A DNA stretch of 34,662 nt, taken from positions 1 to 34,662 of the forward strand of contig JAEZIO010000065.1 in NCBI GenBank assembly GCA_023436615.1, written 5' to 3'. The DNA is from Pseudomonadota bacterium. Lineage in GTDB: Bacteria; Pseudomonadota; Alphaproteobacteria; Sphingomonadales; Sphingomonadaceae. Of the stretch, positions 18,130 to 27,112 are shown piece by piece. The first letter of the stretch is position 1; every line of letters begins with the position of its first letter. Below the pieces are notes generated by a model that saw only the letters and a program-made list of their open reading frames with translations, ran no database searches and was not told the DNA's origin. The position numbers and the translations under genes were made by a program.

Positions 18130-19391
18130 TCGGCGGGCTGGAGCCGTGGGCGCAGGAAGGGATCGGAGCAGGCGCGGGCCTGGCGATCGGCGCGCTTGTC
18201 GGCCTGGAACGCGGCTTCAACCTTCGCAACCAGAAGGTTGGGACTCGCGTAGCGGGTGTCCGCACCTTCTCCCTGATGGGTCTCGGCGCCGGGCTGGCCG
18301 GCGTCATCGGAGACGACCAGCCGATGGCAGCGGGCGCGATCCTCCTCGCAATGCTCGGCTACCTCGCCATCGCCTACGCGCCGCGCCTTGCAGCAAAAGG
18401 CGACGCAACCAGCCCCATAGCCGCCGCTGCGACGATTGCGGCGGCGTTTCTGGCCGGCTTGGGCAGCGTCGGCCTTGCCGTCGCGGCAGGCGCAGTCCTG
18501 GTATTCATTCTGGCGCTCAAGGACGACATCCACCAATTCGTCGACCGCCTCGATAGACGCGATATCAGTGCCCTCCCCCGCTACGGCATCATCGCGCTGG
18601 CAGTGCTGCCGTTCCTGCCCGACGAGCCGATGGGCCCCTACGGCGCCTGGAACCCGAGCAAGCTGTGGTGGGTCGTGGTCCTCGTCACCGGTTTTTCCTT
18701 CCTCGGCTATGTGGCGAACAGGATCTTCGGCGCGACGCACGGCACGATCGCAACCGCGCTTATCGGGGGGGCCTACAGTTCCACGGCAGTGACTCAGTCG
18801 CTTGCCCAGCGTCTCGGCGAGGGCGAGGGCGGCGGTGCCGAGCCTGCCGGAATCGCGCTTGCCAGCGCCGTCATGTACCTGCGCGTCATCGTGCTCGTCG
18901 CGATCCTTGCGAACCGCATCCTAATCCCTTTCGTCCTCCTGCTTGCCCCGGCGCTCGTCATTGCCTGGCTGGCCGGATGGTGGCTGTACCGCCGCGCCGA
19001 GCGGAGCGACGCTCCGGCGCCGCCCGGCAATCCCATCGCGTTCCTCCCGGCCCTGGGGTTTGTCGCCTTCGTCGCTGCTGCGGCTGTCGCTGCGCGGTGG
19101 GCGCAGGGGCGTTTCGGCGAACAGGGCATCGCGGTGCTGCTGTTCCTCATGGGCTCGATGGACGTCGACGCGTCGATCGTCACGGCCGGCGGGCTTCCGC
19201 CGCAGGCGATCGCCCCGCCCCTCGCTGCGATAGCGATCGGCGGGACGATCATCGCCAACATGGCGGTGAAAATCGGCGTAACGCTTGCTTATGCGCGCAG
19301 GAATGGCTGGGTCGCGGCGGTAGCGCTGCTTTCCAGCACGCTCGTCCTGGCGGCGAGCATCGGCGTGGCGTGGCTGCGCCAGGGGGCGTAG
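18126..19391 (+). CDS. MgtC/SapB and DUF4010 domain membrane protein
   Basis: A 421-residue integral membrane protein. The N-terminal third has the MgtC/SapB-like pattern (IGALVGLERGF, GVRTFSLMGLGAGLAGVIGD). The rest is a DUF4010-like region with GATHGTIATALIGGAYSSTAVTQSLAQR and alternating hydrophobic segments to the C terminus; around eleven or twelve membrane passes are visible. Function is unknown; Mg2+-related roles of MgtC do not automatically transfer. It starts with GTG overlapping the S-formylglutathione hydrolase stop (GTGA), so it is probably cotranscribed with the formaldehyde genes, though a functional link is not evident. A stem-loop begins at its stop codon. Confidence 0.87.
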   Translation: MIGGLEPWAQEGIGAGAGLAIGALVGLERGFNLRNQKVGTRVAGVRTFSLMGLGAGLAGVIGDDQPMAAGAILLAMLGYLAIAYAPRLAAKGDATSPIAAAATIAAAFLAGLGSVGLAVAAGAVLVFILALKDDIHQFVDRLDRRDISALPRYGIIALAVLPFLPDEPMGPYGAWNPSKLWWVVVLVTGFSFLGYVANRIFGATHGTIATALIGGAYSSTAVTQSLAQRLGEGEGGGAEPAGIALASAVMYLRVIVLVAILANRILIPFVLLLAPALVIAWLAGWWLYRRAERSDAPAPPGNPIAFLPALGFVAFVAAAAVAARWAQGRFGEQGIAVLLFLMGSMDVDASIVTAGGLPPQAIAPPLAAIAIGGTIIANMAVKIGVTLAYARRNGWVAAVALLSSTLVLAASIGVAWLRQGA

Positions 19392-19428
19392 CGGGCGCTG
19401 CTGTCACGACTTTCTTCGAAGCGCCCGC
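19391..19428. terminator. stem-loop after the DUF4010 gene, possible bidirectional terminator
   Basis: A perfect 9-base inverted repeat, GCGGGCGCT at 19391-19399 and AGCGCCCGC at 19420-19428, with a 20-base spacer. It starts at the last base of the DUF4010 stop codon and lies downstream of the tRNA-Glu gene read on the other strand, so it could end transcripts from both sides. There is no clear U-run on either strand, so a Rho-independent mechanism is uncertain. Confidence 0.4.
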
Positions 19429-19456
19429 GGCACGCCTGCGTGTCACCAGAAACTCG

Positions 19457-19475
19457 GACCGTGCGCCGGACGGTC
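19457..19475 (-). terminator. hairpin just downstream of tRNA-Glu
   Basis: A 6-base stem, GACCGT (19457-19462) with ACGGTC (19470-19475), and a 7-base loop, lying 6 bases beyond the tRNA 3' end on the minus strand. The following bases on that strand, CGAGTTTCTGG, are only mildly T-rich. It may be a terminator or a processing signal for the tRNA precursor. Confidence 0.4.
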
Positions 19476-19481
19476 GATTTG

Positions 19482-19557
19482 TGGTGACCCCAACGGGACT
19501 CGAACCCGTGTTTTCGCCGTGAAAGGGCGACGTCCTAGACCGCTAGACGATGGGGCC
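19482..19557 (-). tRNA. tRNA-Glu (anticodon UUC)
   Basis: Reading the minus strand gives a complete 76-base cloverleaf. The acceptor arm GGCCCCA pairs with TGGGGTC (one G-T pair), followed by discriminator A and an encoded CCA. The anticodon loop CTTTCAC contains TTC, for glutamate codons GAA and GAG. The T arm is ACGGG-TTCGAGT-CCCGT, with the GGTTCGAGTCC signature. It is a single isolated gene, not part of a cluster, and no integrated element is attached to its 3' end. Confidence 0.97.
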
Positions 19558-19571
19558 GGGAAAGCCGCCGC

Positions 19572-19600
19572 GAGTTAGGTGAGGGGTATCGCAGCGTCAA
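19572..19600 (-). promoter_or_regulatory. possible promoter of tRNA-Glu
   Basis: On the minus strand TTGACG (19600-19595) resembles a -35 box, followed after 17 bases by TAACTC (19577-19572) at the -10 position, a weak match. Transcription would start about 7 bases before the mature tRNA. The rest of the interval up to 19687 shows no gene or clear motif. Confidence 0.35.
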
Positions 19601-19687
19601 GCGGCGCTGAGGACTTACAGTCCGCCAGCCAAGGCGGCTCGTGGTTGCCGCGCAACCCGTCAACGCTCTGCGGCGTATTAGCGAGCA

Positions 19688-21286
19688 GTGGGCGACACGG
19701 AGCAGTCTTCACGCATGCGGTGGCTCAGGATGCTCGGAGTCGTCCTGCTCATGTTGGTGGCCGTCGGCGTATTGATTAGCGCGTCCGCCGATCTTCCCCC
19801 GCTCTCGGGACGAACCCAATCCCGTGCGTTCGCCCACACGGAGGAGACCGCGCTCGGTCGCGCCTTCCGTCCGCAGGCCGACGCGCACGCCGGGCTGTCC
19901 GGAATTCACCTTCTACCGGGCGGACTCGATGCCTTTGCATCCCGGGCGTTGCTTGCACGTAGCGCCGAGCGAAGCATCGACGCGCAATATTACATCTGGC
20001 GCGGCGACCTTACCGGTACATTGTTGTTCCATGAATTGATCGCGGCGGCCGATCGCGGCGTACGCGTCCGGCTGCTGCTCGACGACAATCCGACCAAGGG
20101 ACTCGACGATCTCCTCGCGTCGGTCGATGCGCATCCCAACATCGAGGTACGCCTCTTCAATCCGTTCGTGCTCCGGAAGCTTCGGGTCCTGGGGTATTTG
20201 ACCGACTTCGATCGCCTCAACCGGCGCATGCACAACAAGTCGTTCACGGTCGACAATCAAATGACAATCATCGGCGGCCGGAACGTCGGAGACGAATATT
20301 TCGACGCTGCGGAAGGCGCGCTGTTCGTCGACCTCGACGTGCTCGCCGTCGGTCCGGTGGTCGGGGCGGTGTCGAAGGATTTCGACCGTTACTGGCGAAG
20401 CGCTTCATCTTATCCGGCGAGCCGCATCCTCGGAAATAGCGGTGCGCAGGCGCTCGCCGACGGTGCCTCGCGGGCAGCAGCCATTACGAGGAGCCGCGAG
20501 GCCCGCGACTATCTCGCCGCAGCGGTCCGCCGGCCACTAATCGCCCAACTTGCGAGCGGCCAGCTGTCGTTCGAATGGTCCCCGGTGCGGCTCATCAGCG
20601 ACGATCCGGCGAAGGGATTGGGCCGCGCCGGCGCCGGGGAGCTGCTGATTTCTCGGCTCGATGACCTTCTTCAAAGCCCCAGGACCGATCTCAACCTCGT
20701 CTCAGGCGATTTCGTGCCGACGAAGCGTGGCGTCGAAGTGCTGACCGCAATTCGGCGTCGCGGCGTCCGTGTCGCGGTCGTGACCAATTCCCTGGAGGCG
20801 ACGGACGTGCCCATCGTGCACGCCGGCTATGCAAAATGGCGCCGGGAGTTGCTGCAGGCCGGAATCACTATCTGGGAAATCAAGGCGTCGGCGGCGGGCC
20901 ACGCTTTGCGATCGGATACCGCTCCGGGCAGCGGGGGCTCGGCGTCCAGCGGAGCCGGAAGTGCGCTTCATGCCAAGACCTTCAGCGTCGATGGCCAACG
21001 CCTGTTCGTCGGGTCGTTCAATTTCGATCCGCGATCCGCGCGTCTGAACACGGAACTGGGCTTTGTGATTTCCAGCCCCGCGCTTGCGCGCGAAATCGAC
21101 TCCAGGCTTTCTCAACTCGTTGCCCAGGGCGCCTATGAAGTTGAACTGTCGGACTCGGGTAAACCTTTGTGGAAGGAAAGAATTGGCCAGCGCATTGCAA
21201 CCTACCGCACGGAACCCGGAACTACGCCTTGGCAGCGCTTTCTCGTTCGACTTCTCTCGCTGCTGCCGATCGAATGGATGCTGTGA
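19688..21286 (+). CDS. phospholipase D-family protein, membrane anchored
   Basis: A 532-residue protein with two HKD motifs, the mark of phospholipase D and cardiolipin synthase-like enzymes. The first is HNKSFTVD at 182-189, followed by GGRN; the second is HAKTFSVD at 428-435, followed by GSFNFDPRS. A hydrophobic segment near the N terminus (about 14-34) looks like a membrane anchor or uncleaved signal, placing the domain in the periplasm. YYIWRGDLTGTLLFHELIAAADRGVRVRLLLDD is typical of the ClsC/YmdC subgroup, so phospholipid transfer (cardiolipin synthesis) is likely. The start at 19688 is GTG; the ATG at 19715, nine codons in, is an equally reasonable start. It converges with recJ, 12 bases away. 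Confidence 0.88.
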   Translation: MGDTEQSSRMRWLRMLGVVLLMLVAVGVLISASADLPPLSGRTQSRAFAHTEETALGRAFRPQADAHAGLSGIHLLPGGLDAFASRALLARSAERSIDAQYYIWRGDLTGTLLFHELIAAADRGVRVRLLLDDNPTKGLDDLLASVDAHPNIEVRLFNPFVLRKLRVLGYLTDFDRLNRRMHNKSFTVDNQMTIIGGRNVGDEYFDAAEGALFVDLDVLAVGPVVGAVSKDFDRYWRSASSYPASRILGNSGAQALADGASRAAAITRSREARDYLAAAVRRPLIAQLASGQLSFEWSPVRLISDDPAKGLGRAGAGELLISRLDDLLQSPRTDLNLVSGDFVPTKRGVEVLTAIRRRGVRVAVVTNSLEATDVPIVHAGYAKWRRELLQAGITIWEIKASAAGHALRSDTAPGSGGSASSGAGSALHAKTFSVDGQRLFVGSFNFDPRSARLNTELGFVISSPALAREIDSRLSQLVAQGAYEVELSDSGKPLWKERIGQRIATYRTEPGTTPWQRFLVRLLSLLPIEWML

Positions 21287-21298
21287 AGGCGGACGCGC

Positions 21299-23050
21299 TC
21301 AAGCGAACGCGGCGTCCTCAAGGTGCATCTCGGCGGCATTGCCGCCGTTCCACTCGTCGCGCTTGATGCTTCCGGCGAGCCACCAGCGCCGGTCGCCCGG
21401 CGAGGAGAGGAGCGCCTGGCCGAGATCGGTCTGGGCGCAACGGAACGCGATCCACTTGAAGCTCTTGCCGTCGTCGCCGCAGGCGAGGCCTCGCACGTGC
21501 CCCTCGCCGACGATACCGACCCGAAGCAGCCGCGCCGGCCCGCACGCTATCTTTGGGCTGGGCCAGCCGGCGCCGTAAGGCCCACCCGCGTCGAGCGAAT
21601 CGCACAAGCCGCCGACGACTCCGCCAGGCGCAATGAACGCATCCACCAGCAGAGCGCGGCCTTCGCGCGAGCGCTCGACGTCCGCCTCCAGCCGCTCATT
21701 GATGAATGCCTGGAAGGCCTGCAGGCCGCCCTTGGGCAGCGTCAGCCCGGCCGCCATGGCATGGCCTCCGCCGGCGATCAGCAAGCCGCTGTCCTTCGCC
21801 GCGAGGACGGCAGCGCCCAAATCGACGCCGGAGATGGACCGGCCGGACCCCTTCCCCGTGCCGTCCTCGCACTCCGCTATGACGATCGCGGGCCGGCCGA
21901 AGCGCTCCTTCAGGCGGCCGGCGACGATTCCGATGACGCCCTGATGCCAACCGCTGCTCATCACCGTCAGCACCGCGGCGCCGTTGAGCTTCGCGGCTTG
22001 CTCTTCGGCCTGCTCGCAGACCGTCATCTCGATCGCCCGCCGCTCCTCGTTCAGGCGATCGAGCTCGCCGGCGATCGTGCGCGCTTCGTCAGGATCGGTG
22101 CAGGTGAGCAGGCGCACGCCGAGGTCCGATTTGCCGACGCGGCCGCCGGCGTTGATGCGCGGGCCGAGCGCGAAGCCGAGGTCCCGGCAGCAGGGCGGCT
22201 TCACGAGGCGCGCGGCTTCCGCGAGCGCCGACAGCCCCAGGTTGCGCCGTGCGGCCATCACCTTAAGCCCCTGGGTCACGAAGGCGCGATTGAGGCCGTG
22301 CAGCTTGGCGACATCGGCCACCGTCCCGAGCGCGACAAGATCCAGCAAATCGAGAACCCTGGGCTCCGCGCGCCGGTCGAAGAAGCCGCGGCCGCGGAGC
22401 TCGCGGATCAGCGCTACTGCGAGGAGGAAGGCCATGCCGACCGCCGCGAGGTGGCCGTGTTGCGCACCCAACTCGCCCTCGTCGAGCCGGTTCGGGTTGA
22501 TGAGCGCGTGAGCGACGGGCAGCAAAGTCGCGCATTGATGGTGGTCCACGACGATGACGTCGAGACCCGCCGCTTTAGCCTGCTCGAGTGCGTCGAACGC
22601 CTGGGCACCGCAATCGACGGTAATGGCGAGGCTCGCGCCGCGGCTCTTCAGCTCGACGAGCGCCGCGCCCGAAGGACCGTATCCTTCCATGAGCCGATCG
22701 GGGATATAGACGATCGGCTCGACGCCGAGCTGGCGCAACAGCAAGGTGAGAAGCGCTGCGCTGGTCGCCCCGTCGACATCATAGTCGCCGAAGACGGCAA
22801 TCGCCTCTTGCGCCAGCACGGCGTCCGCGACGCGCTTCGCCCCCCTGTCCATGTCCTGGAACGCCGACGGGTCGGGAAGGAAATCGCGAATTCGGGGATC
22901 GCGGTGGCGTGCCAGATCTTCGCGCGGAATGCCGCGCGCGAGGAGAAGTTCGTCCACCAGTGAATCCAGGGCGCCGCTCGGTTCACCTGCCCCGCGCCAG
23001 CGCCACGGCTGCCCGGTTACCGATCGTTCGACGTTCAGCGCAAACCCCAC
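21299..23050 (-). CDS. recJ: single-stranded-DNA-specific exonuclease RecJ
   Basis: A 5'-3' single-strand DNA exonuclease in recombination, mismatch and base-excision repair; 583 residues, close to the 577 of E. coli RecJ. The DHH-family metal motifs are FGDYDVDG (Asp89, Asp91 and Asp93), TVDCGAQA and VVDHHQ (Asp170, His171, His172). The DHHA1 region shows GGRVGKSDLGVRLL and GGGHAMAAGLTL, and a C-terminal OB-type segment follows. The start codon is GTG at 23050. It lies 31 bases downstream of glpX on the same strand and is probably cotranscribed with it, a pairing I recall from other alphaproteobacteria. Confidence 0.95.
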   Translation of the reverse strand: MGFALNVERSVTGQPWRWRGAGEPSGALDSLVDELLLARGIPREDLARHRDPRIRDFLPDPSAFQDMDRGAKRVADAVLAQEAIAVFGDYDVDGATSAALLTLLLRQLGVEPIVYIPDRLMEGYGPSGAALVELKSRGASLAITVDCGAQAFDALEQAKAAGLDVIVVDHHQCATLLPVAHALINPNRLDEGELGAQHGHLAAVGMAFLLAVALIRELRGRGFFDRRAEPRVLDLLDLVALGTVADVAKLHGLNRAFVTQGLKVMAARRNLGLSALAEAARLVKPPCCRDLGFALGPRINAGGRVGKSDLGVRLLTCTDPDEARTIAGELDRLNEERRAIEMTVCEQAEEQAAKLNGAAVLTVMSSGWHQGVIGIVAGRLKERFGRPAIVIAECEDGTGKGSGRSISGVDLGAAVLAAKDSGLLIAGGGHAMAAGLTLPKGGLQAFQAFINERLEADVERSREGRALLVDAFIAPGGVVGGLCDSLDAGGPYGAGWPSPKIACGPARLLRVGIVGEGHVRGLACGDDGKSFKWIAFRCAQTDLGQALLSSPGDRRWWLAGSIKRDEWNGGNAAEMHLEDAAFA

Positions 23051-23081
23051 CGCGGCATTGTAGCGCGCGGGAGTCGGGGGT

Positions 23082-24080
23082 CTACAGGCTTCGCTGGCTT
23101 CCGAGCTTGTAATGCTCGGCGAAAACGCGGCGGACCGTCCCCGAGCTCGCGCGCATCACCAGGCTCTCGGTTGTCACGCAGTCCTTGCGCCTGCTGACGC
23201 CCTTGAGGAGCGAGCCGTGAGTCACGCCGGTAGCGGCGAAGATGCAGTCGCCGCGCGCCATATCGGTGGTCGTGTAGACGCGGTCGAGATCGTCGATCCC
23301 CCAGCGACGTGCGCGGCCCACCTCGTCGTCATTGCGGAACAGCAGCCGGCCGAGAATCTGGCCGCCGACGCAGCGCAGGGCCGCCGCCGCCAGCACGCCC
23401 TCGGGCGCTCCGCCGCTGCCCATGTAGACGTCGATATCCGTATCCGGGTCGGCGGTTGCCATGACTCCGGCGACGTCCCCGTCGGGGATGAGCTTGATGC
23501 CGCAGCCGACGCCGCGAAGATCGGCAATGATCTTCTCGTGGCGGGGCCGGTCGAGAACGCAGGCGATGATCTCGTTCGGCTCCACGCCTTTGACTTTGGC
23601 AATGGCGCGAACGTTCTCAGCGGGCGACTTGTCGATGTCGATCGTTCCCTCGGGATAGCCGGGCCCGACCGCAAGCTTGTCCATGTACACGTCGGGCGCG
23701 TTGAGCAGGCAGCCGCTTTCCGCGATCGCGAGCACGGCGAGCGCGTTCGGGCCCGCATTGGCCGTCAGCGTGGTGCCCTCCAGGGGATCCAGCGCGATGT
23801 CGATCTTGGGGCCGCTGCCGCACGCCGAGCCGCACTTCTCGCCGATATACAGCATCGGCGCTTCGTCGCGCTCGCCTTCACCGATGACGACGGTGCCGTC
23901 CATCGGCAGCTTGTTGAGCTCCGCACGCATGGCCTCCACGGCTGCGGCATCGGCGGCGTCATTGTCGCCGCGGCCGATCCACTTCGAAGCTGCGATTGCC
24001 GCCGCCTCCGTGACCCGGACCATTTCGAGGACCAGCACACGGTCGAGGACGGACGAACTCTGCACGCAGTCGCGATTCAT
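23082..24080 (-). CDS. glpX: fructose-1,6-bisphosphatase class II
   Basis: The gluconeogenic phosphatase converting fructose 1,6-bisphosphate to fructose 6-phosphate. 332 residues, family length. The metal-site segment DGTVVIGEGERDEAPMLYIG begins at Asp61, and the Li+-sensitive phosphatase motif DPLEGTT lies at 98-104; GSGGAPEGVLAAAALRC and GVTHGSLLKGV follow as expected. AAGGAG lies about 12 bases before the ATG, rather far but usable. A 63-base gap separates it from the DUF2721 gene upstream; recJ follows. In related genomes I recall a homoserine dehydrogenase gene upstream of glpX; here it is absent. Confidence 0.95.
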   Translation of the reverse strand: MNRDCVQSSSVLDRVLVLEMVRVTEAAAIAASKWIGRGDNDAADAAAVEAMRAELNKLPMDGTVVIGEGERDEAPMLYIGEKCGSACGSGPKIDIALDPLEGTTLTANAGPNALAVLAIAESGCLLNAPDVYMDKLAVGPGYPEGTIDIDKSPAENVRAIAKVKGVEPNEIIACVLDRPRHEKIIADLRGVGCGIKLIPDGDVAGVMATADPDTDIDVYMGSGGAPEGVLAAAALRCVGGQILGRLLFRNDDEVGRARRWGIDDLDRVYTTTDMARGDCIFAATGVTHGSLLKGVSRRKDCVTTESLVMRASSGTVRRVFAEHYKLGSQRSL

Positions 24081-24143
24081 GGAAGCGGAAACTCCTTGAT
24101 TTGGCCGCCAGCGCGATAGGAGCGCGCATGCGGGCTGTCGAGA

Positions 24144-24626
24144 CTAGCCCTGTTCTTCGGCCTGGTGCTCGAGGAGGGCATTGCGGACACGCACGGCCCG
24201 GGAGCCGACCTGGGTTTCAACGAGGAAGACAGCGAAGCCAAGGCCAAGCGCGAGCATGCAGGCGATGAACAGCAGCGCGATGGCGGTGCCGAACTGGCCA
24301 CGGACGAGCGTGCCGGCGAACAGCAGGACGACCACGAGGCAGATGAGGATTGCGGCGAGGACGGTGAGCCAGATGGCCCTGCTCACGAGCACCATTCGGC
24401 GATCGAGGACCCGGATTTCGCGCAGGTAGCGGTCGTGGTCGCTGCCGCGGCTCTTGAGGAGCAGCGGCTCGACCTGCCGCACCCGGTCGACAATTCGCGA
24501 CAGCCGCCCGGCGCAGACATTCAGGAATGCGCCGATTCCAGCGAGCAGGAATACGGGGGCGAGCGCCGATTGGATGATGCCGGCGATTTCTGCGACTGCG
24601 GTCTCGTGCGGCGGGATCGGGAGCAT
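24144..24626 (-). CDS. DUF2721 family membrane protein
   Basis: A 160-residue membrane protein with the DUF2721 layout: an N-terminal hydrophobic helix containing IIQSALAPVFLLAGIGAFLNV, a charged stretch GRLSRIVDRVRQVEPLL, then two adjacent hydrophobic segments (about 84-108 and 113-136) and a short charged C terminus. The function of the family is unknown. It starts 9 bases after the stop of the TRIC-family channel gene and is probably in one transcript with it. The family call rests on the IV(D/N)R-R charged block after the first helix and overall length. Confidence 0.82.
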   Translation of the reverse strand: MLPIPPHETAVAEIAGIIQSALAPVFLLAGIGAFLNVCAGRLSRIVDRVRQVEPLLLKSRGSDHDRYLREIRVLDRRMVLVSRAIWLTVLAAILICLVVVLLFAGTLVRGQFGTAIALLFIACMLALGLGFAVFLVETQVGSRAVRVRNALLEHQAEEQG

Positions 24627-24635
24627 CGCACTATC

Positions 24636-25277
24636 CTATTCTTTGTAAGCAGGAAGAGACCAGCCGCGCGTGATTGCGAGGCCCCGGAGTGCGAAGCCGG
24701 CGGCGATTGCGATCGCCGCCGCTATCCAGAGCGAAACGCCCACGAGAGTGAGAGTCACAAACAGGCCGGCGGCCACCGCGGCCGCGGTGATGTAGATTTC
24801 GTGGCGCAACAGGATCGACGGTTCGCCGGCGAGGACGTCGCGGATGATTCCGCCGGCGCAGCCCGTAAGGATGCCCATAAGAAAGGCGGGGACCGGCGCG
24901 ACGCCGTAACCGAGCGCCTTGGCTGCGCCATAGGCCGCGTAAGAGGTGAGGCCGGCCGCATCGAACCAGAGCAATGCGCGTCCGGAGAGCCAGCGCCGGC
25001 TGTCGATCCAGACCAGGAGCGCGGCAGCGACACAGATGAGCAAAGTCACGTTCGTCCCGACCCAGAAGACCGGCGCGCCGATCAACAGATCGCGCAGCGT
25101 GCCTCCGCCCACGCCGGTGACCACCGCGAAGAAGACGAAGGTGACGAAATCGAGCCTCCGCTCTGCCGCCACGAGCGCGCCGGACACCGCGAATACGGCT
25201 ATGCCGAAGACGTCGAGCAGCACGAGCGGATCCGGAAGGACATCTGGGAGCGGCGGCGGAGCCATAAGCAGGGTCAT
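24636..25277 (-). CDS. TRIC-type cation channel family protein (UPF0126)
   Basis: A 213-residue membrane protein made of two similar halves, each with a glycine-rich kink followed by RD: GVGGGTLRDLLIG in the first half and GCAGGIIRDVLAG in the second. This is the signature of the prokaryotic trimeric intracellular cation channel family (YicG/UPF0126), which forms K+-permeable channels in studied members. About seven hydrophobic segments are visible. The start at 25277 is chosen for length; ATG at 25265 is an alternative, and neither has a strong ribosome site. It diverges from phaC across 56 bases and heads a run with DUF2721, glpX and recJ. Confidence 0.88.
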   Translation of the reverse strand: MTLLMAPPPLPDVLPDPLVLLDVFGIAVFAVSGALVAAERRLDFVTFVFFAVVTGVGGGTLRDLLIGAPVFWVGTNVTLLICVAAALLVWIDSRRWLSGRALLWFDAAGLTSYAAYGAAKALGYGVAPVPAFLMGILTGCAGGIIRDVLAGEPSILLRHEIYITAAAVAAGLFVTLTLVGVSLWIAAAIAIAAGFALRGLAITRGWSLPAYKE

Positions 25278-25333
25278 GCTGTCGCCAAGGCGATGAAGCA
25301 ATCCTTCTAGGTGCGCGGCCCAATGACGCCTAC

Positions 25334-27112
25334 ATGGCTGCCATGGCGGACGACACGGACACGGGGCCGATCCCGACGCTTGAGGACTGGCAGCACTGGA
25401 CGTGGGTGATGGGCCGCGCGCAGCAAATGATGATGGAGGCGTGGGCAGCGAGCCTAAAGACCGGCCAGCCATGGCCGGCCAGCGCGCCCGCCTGGGGCGC
25501 GTTTCCGCCGGCCTTCTTCGGCGACGGGGTAGGCGCGCCAGACCCGGCGGGATTGATGAATGCGGGGGCCGAGGCCTGGGCCAAAGGCTTGGATGCCTGG
25601 GGCCAGATGCTCGGGCTCCAAGGGCAGCAGCAGGACAGGAAGGACCGGCGCTTTTCGGCTCCGGAGTGGCGCGACAATCCGCTGTTCGACCAAATCCGCC
25701 GCACCTATCTCGCGCTGTCGGACAAGCTGCTCGGCACCGCCGACCAGATCGAGGGTCTCGACGAGGCCACTCAGGCGAAGGTGAAGTTCGCGACGCGGAA
25801 TTTCGTCGATGCGATGAGCCCGTCGAACTTTGCGCTCACCAACCCGCAGGTCCTCAAGAAGACGATCGAGACGCGCGGCGAAAACCTGCTCCACGGCCTC
25901 GCCAACATGCTGAAGGATATTTCCGCGGGGCAGCTCACGCAGACGAAGGCGGGTGCCTTCGAGGTCGGCAAGAATCTCGCGACCACACCGGGCAAGGTGG
26001 TCAAGGAGACGGCCCTTTATCAGCTGATCCAGTACACGCCGACGACCGACAAGGTGCTGGAGACTCCGGTGGTGATCTTCCCGCCCTGGATCAACCGCTT
26101 CTACATCCTCGACCTCACGCCGGAGAAAAGCTTCGTCAAATGGTGCGTCGACAATGGCGTGACCTTGTTCATGGTCAGCTGGAAATCGGCCGACGAAAGC
26201 ATCGCGGATGCCTCGCTCGACGACTATGTGCTGCGCGGCCAGGTCGACGCGATCGATAGCGTGCGCGACCTGCTTGGCGTGAAGTCGGTCCACGCGATCG
26301 GCTATTGCGTGGCCGGCACCACGCTCGCGGCGACGCTCGCCTACCTCCACGCGAAGAAGCAGGCGAGCAAGGTGAAGTCGGCGACTTTCCTGACGGCCCA
26401 GGTCGACTTCAGCCTCGCCGGCGACCTCAAGCTGTTCACGGGGCCGGAAACGATGGCTCTGCTCGAGCAGCTGACGGCGGAGAAAGGCTATCTTGACGGG
26501 CGATACATGGCGGCGACGTTCAACCTGCTGCGCGGGCGCGACCTGATCTGGAACTACGTCGTCAACAATTACCTTCTCGGCGAGGAGCCGCCGCCGTTCG
26601 ACCTGCTTCACTGGAACGCCGACACGACCAACCTGCCTGCCCAGTGGCACCGCGCGTACCTTCAGGATCTCTACGAGGCCAACAAGCTGGTCGAGAAGGG
26701 CGCGATCGAAGTTGACGGAACACCGATCGACATCGGCTGCGTCACGACCCCGGCCTATATCCAGGCCGGCCGCGAGGATCATATCGCCCCGCCCGAGAGC
26801 GTGTGGAAGATCATGGACCATTTCGCGGGGCCGAAGCGGTTCGTCCTTGCCGGTTCGGGCCACATCGCAGGTGTGGTGAACCCTCCGGCGGCGCAGAAAT
26901 ATTGCTACTGGGTCAATGAGCAGCCGTGCGGAAGCCTGGACAGCTTCGTCGCGGGGGCGACCGAGCACAAGGGGAGCTGGTGGCCGGACTGGCTCGATTG
27001 GCTGAAGAAACAGGCGCCCAAGACGGTGGAAGCAAAGGGCGCGCGCATACCAGGCAAGGGCAAGCTCGAGCCGATCGAGGATGCTCCCGGGCGCTATGTC
27101 CTCGAACACTAG
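25334..27112 (+). CDS. phaC: class I poly(3-hydroxyalkanoate) synthase
   Basis: The enzyme that polymerises 3-hydroxyacyl-CoA into polyhydroxyalkanoate granules. 592 residues, typical for class I. The lipase-like box is GYCVAGTT with the nucleophile Cys325; the triad is completed by Asp482 (GREDHIAPPESVWK) and His510 (GSGHIAGVVNPP), with spacing matching Cupriavidus necator PhaC (319/480/508). Other family blocks: PPWINRFYILDL, NFLLTNPQ-like FALTNPQVLKKT and WNADTTNLP. A second ATG at 25343 is an alternative start. The phasin gene at 33947 belongs to the same storage system. The following GNAT gene begins inside the phaC end, overlapping by 17 bases. Confidence 0.97.
   Translation: MAAMADDTDTGPIPTLEDWQHWTWVMGRAQQMMMEAWAASLKTGQPWPASAPAWGAFPPAFFGDGVGAPDPAGLMNAGAEAWAKGLDAWGQMLGLQGQQQDRKDRRFSAPEWRDNPLFDQIRRTYLALSDKLLGTADQIEGLDEATQAKVKFATRNFVDAMSPSNFALTNPQVLKKTIETRGENLLHGLANMLKDISAGQLTQTKAGAFEVGKNLATTPGKVVKETALYQLIQYTPTTDKVLETPVVIFPPWINRFYILDLTPEKSFVKWCVDNGVTLFMVSWKSADESIADASLDDYVLRGQVDAIDSVRDLLGVKSVHAIGYCVAGTTLAATLAYLHAKKQASKVKSATFLTAQVDFSLAGDLKLFTGPETMALLEQLTAEKGYLDGRYMAATFNLLRGRDLIWNYVVNNYLLGEEPPPFDLLHWNADTTNLPAQWHRAYLQDLYEANKLVEKGAIEVDGTPIDIGCVTTPAYIQAGREDHIAPPESVWKIMDHFAGPKRFVLAGSGHIAGVVNPPAAQKYCYWVNEQPCGSLDSFVAGATEHKGSWWPDWLDWLKKQAPKTVEAKGARIPGKGKLEPIEDAPGRYVLEH

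Noticed and set aside
19430..19690. Integration site or genomic island at the tRNA-Glu gene
   Set aside because: No integrase, no repeated tRNA 3' fragment and no composition change on either side were seen.
21323..22963. Plus-strand open frame of 546 codons opposite recJ
   Set aside because: Shadow translation of recJ; RecJ motifs are intact on the minus strand.
25454..27109. Minus-strand open frame of 551 codons opposite phaC
   Set aside because: Arg/Val/Leu-rich shadow without motifs; PhaC on the plus strand has its complete catalytic triad.
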